Positions 5,535 through 8,146 of a DNA stretch of 8,146 nt are shown here, in pieces. Within the stretch, counting starts at the first letter, position 1; the number at the start of each line of letters is the position of its first letter. Source of the DNA: Simkania sp. (GTDB lineage: Bacteria > Chlamydiota > Chlamydiia > Chlamydiales > Simkaniaceae); NCBI GenBank assembly GCA_028281425.1, contig JANQJX010000182.1, positions 1 to 8,146 on the forward strand. The letters run 5' to 3'. The position numbers and the translations under genes are program-made. The notes beneath the pieces were generated by a model. It made no database searches, was not told the origin of the DNA, and saw only the letters and a list, made by a program, of their open reading frames with translations.

Positions 5535-6205
5535 GAGATCTCCTCTATAAAATCTTCAAAAGTAAAAAAACCAACCTTTCCAATGAGCCATTGAGCCGCA
5601 GCAAGCGCTCCCCTTGCAAAAACAGCTCGATTTGCTATGCGATGTGTCATTTCGATCATATCATCTTCTTGATTTAAGATCACCTGATGCACACCTTGAA
5701 TAGCACCAGAGCGGATACTTGCAATATCAATTTTTTCGTCGTAAAAAGGAGATAAAAGAGATAAAAGCTTTTTAGCACTGCCCGATGGAGCATCTTTTTT
5801 TTCTTGATGATGCATCTCAAGTAATGCACATTTAAATCCTAATTTTTTCCCTATGCAAGCCCCCATTTTTGCCAATTTTTGAAAAAGATACATCCCAAAA
5901 GAAAAATTAGGGGCATACAAAAGGCCTACTTTTTGCTTTTTTACAAGCGTTTTGACTTGCTTAAGATCTTCTTCCCATCCCGTCGTTCCAATGACAATGT
6001 TTTTCTTCATCTTAGAAAAGATTTCAACATGATTTAAGACTCCTTTTGGATCACTAAAATCGACACAAACATCTGCTTTATCTATTTGCTCAGAGTGACT
6101 TCTTTCTTTTGCAGTGAGGTAAGCTACAATTTCTATGTTTTCCTCTAAGGCGACCTTTTCAATGGCTTTACCCATCTTTCCATATCCAACCAATGCGATT
6201 TTCAT
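5504..6205 (-). CDS. dapB: 4-hydroxy-tetrahydrodipicolinate reductase
   Basis: Reduces the DapA product to tetrahydrodipicolinate with NAD(P)H; that product is the DapL substrate. At 233 residues it is on the short side for DapB (E. coli is about 270) but complete, with a compact N-terminal domain. Seen: Rossmann motif VGYGKMG (6-12), VDFSDP (48-53), IGTTGW (72-77), YAPNFSFGM (97-105), the catalytic signature EMHHQEKKDAPSGSA (130-144; His132/His133 and Lys136 equivalent to E. coli His159/His160 and Lys163), SIRSGAIQGVH (163-173) and THRIANRAVFARGA (187-200). It is the first recognisable dap gene of the minus-strand operon. The ribosome site AGAGGTG is close to the ATG. A doubtful upstream frame ends in an ATGA overlap with this start. 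The last 31 bases are shared with dapA. Confidence 0.95.
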   Translation of the reverse strand: MKIALVGYGKMGKAIEKVALEENIEIVAYLTAKERSHSEQIDKADVCVDFSDPKGVLNHVEIFSKMKKNIVIGTTGWEEDLKQVKTLVKKQKVGLLYAPNFSFGMYLFQKLAKMGACIGKKLGFKCALLEMHHQEKKDAPSGSAKKLLSLLSPFYDEKIDIASIRSGAIQGVHQVILNQEDDMIEMTHRIANRAVFARGALAAAQWLIGKVGFFTFEDFIEEISCDFLERSQL

Positions 6206-6579
6206 ACACCTCTTTTTACCCTTTTAACGCGAGCTAAAATAAGTTGATATTTTGGGTTAAGTAAAAGTTCATTTTCTCCAGATTTTAAGCAAAACCATTT
6301 TAAAAGTCTCTTTGTTTCATCGACAGTCCCCCAAAAAGAGAAAAGATCCTTTAGCCCCCATTTCGAGTGCCCTCTCTTTCGGAAAGGCATGCTTGACTGT
6401 TTTTTGAGGCCTAAGAACTTTTCGAAGGAAAGGTTTATCACCTTTCCGAGAGGATTTATTAGGTGTATCGGAAAACAGAGCATCCAGATTTTTTCAGAAG
6501 TGGCGTAAAATGTGGGTTAGACGATGATTTTCCAGTTCAAGGCACTCCCTTCAAAGGTTTTATAAAAAAAATATTTCAA
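6202..6579 (-). pseudogene. Doubtful/degenerate ORF upstream of dapB
   Basis: I do not recognise this protein. One frame runs 93 codons from ATG 6483 to a TGA overlapping the dapB ATG (ATGA). The C-terminal part (ETKRLLKWFCLKSGENELLL, then NPKYQLILARVKRVKR) looks like real protein. The same frame extends upstream through a TAA at 6519-6517 to a TTG at 6579 with a strong AAGGAG site (about 6592-6586), giving a 20-residue lead peptide starting KYFFYKTFEG. A second minus frame is also open for about 57 codons (about 6489-6319; it contains KPFLRKVLRPQKTVKHAFPK) and ends near TTTTTGGGGG, where a one-base shift would join it to the first frame. Together these suggest a gene broken by a stop and/or frameshift, or a small coupled gene starting at 6483. 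If intact, it would be the first gene of the dap operon. Confidence 0.35.
6427..6447. repeat. 8-bp perfect inverted repeat upstream of dapB
   Basis: GGAAAGGT (6427-6434), loop TTATC, ACCTTTCC (6440-6447): a stable short hairpin about 220 bases before the dapB start on the minus-strand transcript. It lies within the doubtful upstream ORF. The shorter self-complementary CTTTCCGAAAG lies 40-60 bases further along. No U-run follows in either orientation, so it is not a clear terminator. Confidence 0.6.
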
Positions 6580-6608
6580 TTATTTCTCCTTTAGATTAAA
6601 ATGTTTTC

Positions 6609-6740
6609 ATGAAGCCTCAATTCTTAAGTTATGGAGAAGCAAGATTTCATTTACCCATCATTTTAGGAGACTCAGATGATCCCAATCTGTTTGACATCTT
6701 TTCAAAAAACCCTACTACCTACCACAACCCACTTTTCTAA
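6609..6740 (+). pseudogene. 43-codon ORF faintly like the citrate synthase N-terminus
   Basis: From ATG 6609 the frame gives LSYGEARFHLPIILGDSDD followed by PNLFDIF and a stop at 6738-6740. The pattern Y-x-(G)-x-x-x-x-LP-I-x-G ... DI resembles the opening of bacterial citrate synthase (...Y-G-k-x-x-ELPVI-G-tegekaiDIskLR). If real, it is a gene fragment ending soon after that motif, since nothing citrate-synthase-like follows in any frame. It overlaps the start of the coiled-coil gene in another frame, and the AGGAGA used by that gene lies inside it. It may instead be a chance frame or a short leader ORF. Recognition is from memory of the family pattern and is weak. Confidence 0.25.
6665..6670 (+). 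promoter_or_regulatory. Ribosome binding site for the coiled-coil gene
   Basis: AGGAGA ends five bases before the ATG at 6676, one of the strongest Shine-Dalgarno matches in the window, and it fixes this start rather than a later Met. Confidence 0.75.
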
Positions 6741-7584
6741 AAACTTTCTTTCTCATCCTTTTGGCTTTCACTTTGAAAAAAATCAGTGTCAAAAAATCAC
6801 ACAACAGGCCGCATCTTTTTCTAAATACTTTTTTAGTGCTAAATTGATCTTCGATGCTATAACCCGCTTTTCTCTTATTGGCCTTGTAAGCAATCTTTCA
6901 ATGATTTTTATCGGTGTGATGATAGAACGAGGAGTGGCAACATGGAAAGCACATGAAAAAGCACTTCAAACTGTAATCAAGTCTGGAATACAACTTCAAA
7001 AGCAAAATAAAGAGTACAAAACTCTTAACCAAACCTATAAGCGCCTTATCACCAACCATCAATTGCTCAATAAAACTCATCAAAATTTATCAAAAGACTA
7101 TCGAAATCTCAATCAAACCAATCAACGCCTTGTTCACAAATACGAAACGCTTCAAAAAAAATTTGAATTACAATCCAAAAATTTTACAGACACAACAAAT
7201 CGCTTCAAGCTTGAAGTTGCCCTTCTCTCCAAAGAAAGACAAAAGTTTGAAACAAATAATCAAAAGCAACTTGCCCTCTTTATTGAGCAAAACAATGCAG
7301 CCAAAGAACTTCAATCTAAAGCCCGTTTAAATCTAGATCACTTAAAGCTAGAAAGGGTCAAACTTTCAACTCAAATAGACAATCTTAACTCGCAATTTAC
7401 CCAAAAGACAAAAAAGCTTGCTCAATTAAACAAAGCCTACGAAGAAAAAAATCAAAAGTATCAAGATCTCAATCAAACGCATATGAAAATCCTCAAGGAC
7501 CTTCAATCTGTACAATTGCTTTATCAAAAAACACAACAAGAGTTTCAAAGTTTAATGGATAAAAAAAAACTTGAGAAAGTTTAA
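6676..7584 (+). CDS. Single-hydrophobic-segment protein with long coiled coil, unknown function
   Basis: 302 residues, no recognised family. Residues 1-55 are Ser/Thr/Phe/His-rich with no classical signal peptide. Residues 57-83 (LIFDAITRFSLIGL, then VSNLSMIFIGVMI) form one membrane-spanning segment or two closely packed short ones. Residues 91-300 are almost uninterrupted charged and Gln/Asn-rich helix predicted to form a coiled coil. Two blocks repeat every 14 residues (two heptads): LNQTY, LNKTH, LNQTN and LQKKF begin at 117, 131, 145 and 159; LNSQF, LNKAY and LNQTH begin at 237, 251 and 265. The layout (short N-terminus, membrane segment, long coiled coil) fits a membrane-anchored tether. 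In chlamydiae it also recalls secreted inclusion-membrane proteins, though the typical bilobed hydrophobic domain is not clear. Pure Lys/Gln/Asn coiled coils give false similarity to many proteins, so no function is assigned. It has its own ribosome site and diverges from the dap operon. Confidence 0.8.
   Translation: MIPICLTSFQKTLLPTTTHFSKNFLSHPFGFHFEKNQCQKITQQAASFSKYFFSAKLIFDAITRFSLIGLVSNLSMIFIGVMIERGVATWKAHEKALQTVIKSGIQLQKQNKEYKTLNQTYKRLITNHQLLNKTHQNLSKDYRNLNQTNQRLVHKYETLQKKFELQSKNFTDTTNRFKLEVALLSKERQKFETNNQKQLALFIEQNNAAKELQSKARLNLDHLKLERVKLSTQIDNLNSQFTQKTKKLAQLNKAYEEKNQKYQDLNQTHMKILKDLQSVQLLYQKTQQEFQSLMDKKKLEKV
7024..7191 (+). repeat. Four degenerate 42-bp (14-residue) coiled-coil repeats
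   Basis: Four consecutive units start with Leu-Asn/Gln (CTTAACCAAACC, CTCAATAAAACT, CTCAATCAAACC, CTTCAAAAAAAA) at 42-base spacing. Bases have drifted but the protein period of two heptads is kept. A second set of three units lies at about 7384-7509. This suggests growth by internal duplication of a two-heptad block. Confidence 0.6.
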
Positions 7585-7632
7585 AAAGAGATCTTGCAAA
7601 AAAAAACCATCTGCGAAAAATTCTCTCTTTTT
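7583..7632 (+). terminator. Possible A/T-rich rho-independent terminator after the coiled-coil gene
   Basis: AAAAAGAGA (7583-7591) and TCTCTTTTT (7624-7632) are perfect 9-bp complements with a 32-base loop, and the second arm ends in a T-run on the + strand. The stem is A/T-rich and the loop long, so it is weak as a terminator, but it is the only candidate between the stop at 7584 and the next gene. Confidence 0.3.
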
Positions 7633-7745
7633 TCTCCCATCTACGTCGCTTCTTTTATGAGCCTCCCTTGAACTGAGATTTTGAGGAAGTTAAAAACAAA
7701 AAAAATTCAGATTTCAATACTCCCCTTTATATTTCCTTGAAAATT

Positions 7746-7777
7746 TTTTGATAAATTTTGATAAATAAAGATATATT
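7746..7777 (+). promoter_or_regulatory. Putative promoter with 10-bp tandem repeat ahead of the NUDIX gene
   Basis: TTTTGATAAA occurs twice back to back (7746-7755 and 7756-7765). The first copy supplies a -35-like TTGATA (7748-7753), 18 bases before TATATT (7772-7777). Transcription would start near 7784, about 35 bases before the probable TTG start at 7818. The DNA here is so A/T-rich that such matches are cheap, hence modest confidence. Confidence 0.4.
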
Positions 7778-7817
7778 TTGTAGAACATATTCATTAAACT
7801 TTAATGATGACACTCCA

Positions 7818-8146
7818 TTGAAAAAAAAAGCTGAGCATTTTGCTCTTTTAGAAAAAAAAGCCATTCATAAGCAAAGGATGATCCATAGAGGAAAAATCAT
7901 CTCGTTTATGGAAGAGCAAGTAGACTATGGGAACCAAAACACCCAAACCTTTGACCTTGTCATTCATCCAGGAGCAATTGCTCTTATTCCCATTGACCAT
8001 GAGGGAAATATCATCTTTGTCGAGCAATGGCGACGAGCAGCAAAAAAGATTCTCTTAGAGCTTCCAGCTGGCACCTTAGAAGAAGGAGAAGACCCAGAAA
8101 CTTGCGCGCAAAGAGAGTTAAGAGAAGAGACAGGTTTTTTTGCACA
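7818..8146 (+). CDS. NUDIX hydrolase, ADP-ribose pyrophosphatase type, 3'-truncated by window edge
   Basis: The N-terminal 109 residues are present. The product is expected to hydrolyse a nucleoside diphosphate linked to another group, most likely ADP-ribose to AMP and ribose 5-phosphate, using Mg2+ or Mn2+. The Nudix box GX5EX7REUXEEXGU is complete: Gly85, Glu91, then RELREETGF at 99-107. Before it lie HPGAIALIPID (50-60), IIFVEQWRRA (65-74) and LELPAGTLEEGE (80-91), the V-x-Q-x-R ... E-x-PAG pattern typical of ADP-ribose pyrophosphatases rather than MutT or Ap4A hydrolases. No in-frame ATG precedes Met21 (7878). TTG at 7818 is preferred because KKKAEHFALLEKK fits the normal N-terminal extension, but the start is uncertain. 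A five-codon ATG frame (7804-7821) overlaps it and may be a leader. The C-terminus lies past the window edge. Confidence 0.85.
   Translation, partial: MKKKAEHFALLEKKAIHKQRMIHRGKIISFMEEQVDYGNQNTQTFDLVIHPGAIALIPIDHEGNIIFVEQWRRAAKKILLELPAGTLEEGEDPETCAQRELREETGFFA

Noticed and set aside
6206..6600. Lysine riboswitch or T-box ahead of dapB
   Set aside because: Looked for the conserved lysine-riboswitch and T-box core sequences and saw none; the region is better explained by open frames and one simple hairpin.
6898..7330. Frames 6898-7083 (minus) and 7130-7330 (plus)
   Set aside because: Shadows of the coiled-coil gene; no ribosome sites or domain patterns.

Overview
The window looks like a piece of a low-GC, host-associated chromosome (A/T-rich by eye, GC not counted), most likely from the order Chlamydiales. 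A Parachlamydia-, Rhabdochlamydia- or Simkania-like relative would fit better than Chlamydia itself, but the family cannot be fixed from this sequence. The main reason is a compact minus-strand run of meso-diaminopimelate (DAP) genes, dapB-dapA-asd-dapL. It ends in LL-DAP aminotransferase (DapL), the enzyme chlamydiae, plants and some other bacteria use instead of the succinylase or acetylase route. Single-copy metabolic genes lie among eroded insertion-sequence and pseudogene debris, and there are lineage-specific proteins with no recognisable family.

Layout. Positions 1-1274 (+): 3' part of a large gene of unknown function with a hydrophobic N-terminal segment; its start lies left of the window. 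Positions 1258-1560 (-): decayed 3' end of an IS256/Mutator-type transposase gene, tail to tail with the first gene. Positions 1610-1828 (-): a 72-codon frame of protein-like composition broken by one in-frame TGA, next to a 13-bp inverted repeat (1835-1880). Positions 1949-1977: a near-consensus sigma70/sigma66 promoter driving a PPC/DUF296-domain gene (2015-2455, +). The 3' end of that gene overlaps the 3' end of dapL by 41 bp.

Positions 2415-6205 (-): dapB, dapA, asd and dapL, transcribed right to left, with every junction overlapping (31, 8 and 1 bp), so almost certainly one operon. It makes aspartate semialdehyde (Asd), condenses it with pyruvate (DapA), reduces the product to tetrahydrodipicolinate (DapB) and transaminates that directly to LL-DAP (DapL). 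LysC, which makes aspartyl phosphate, and DapF, which makes meso-DAP, are not in the window. Positions 6202-6579 (-): a doubtful reading frame touching the dapB start through an ATGA overlap. It has an upstream in-frame stop and a competing open frame, so it is probably a degenerating gene.

Positions 6676-7584 (+): a protein with one hydrophobic segment followed by about 200 residues of predicted coiled coil built on 14-residue repeats. It has a clear ribosome binding site and is a candidate lineage-specific membrane or secreted protein. A 43-codon frame (6609-6740) overlapping its start faintly resembles the N-terminus of citrate synthase. From 7818 (+) to the window edge is the 5' part of a NUDIX hydrolase gene of the ADP-ribose pyrophosphatase type with a complete Nudix box. 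No rRNA, tRNA, CRISPR array or riboswitch was recognised. No clearly new multi-gene system is visible; the most open items are the two unknown proteins and the interrupted small frame.
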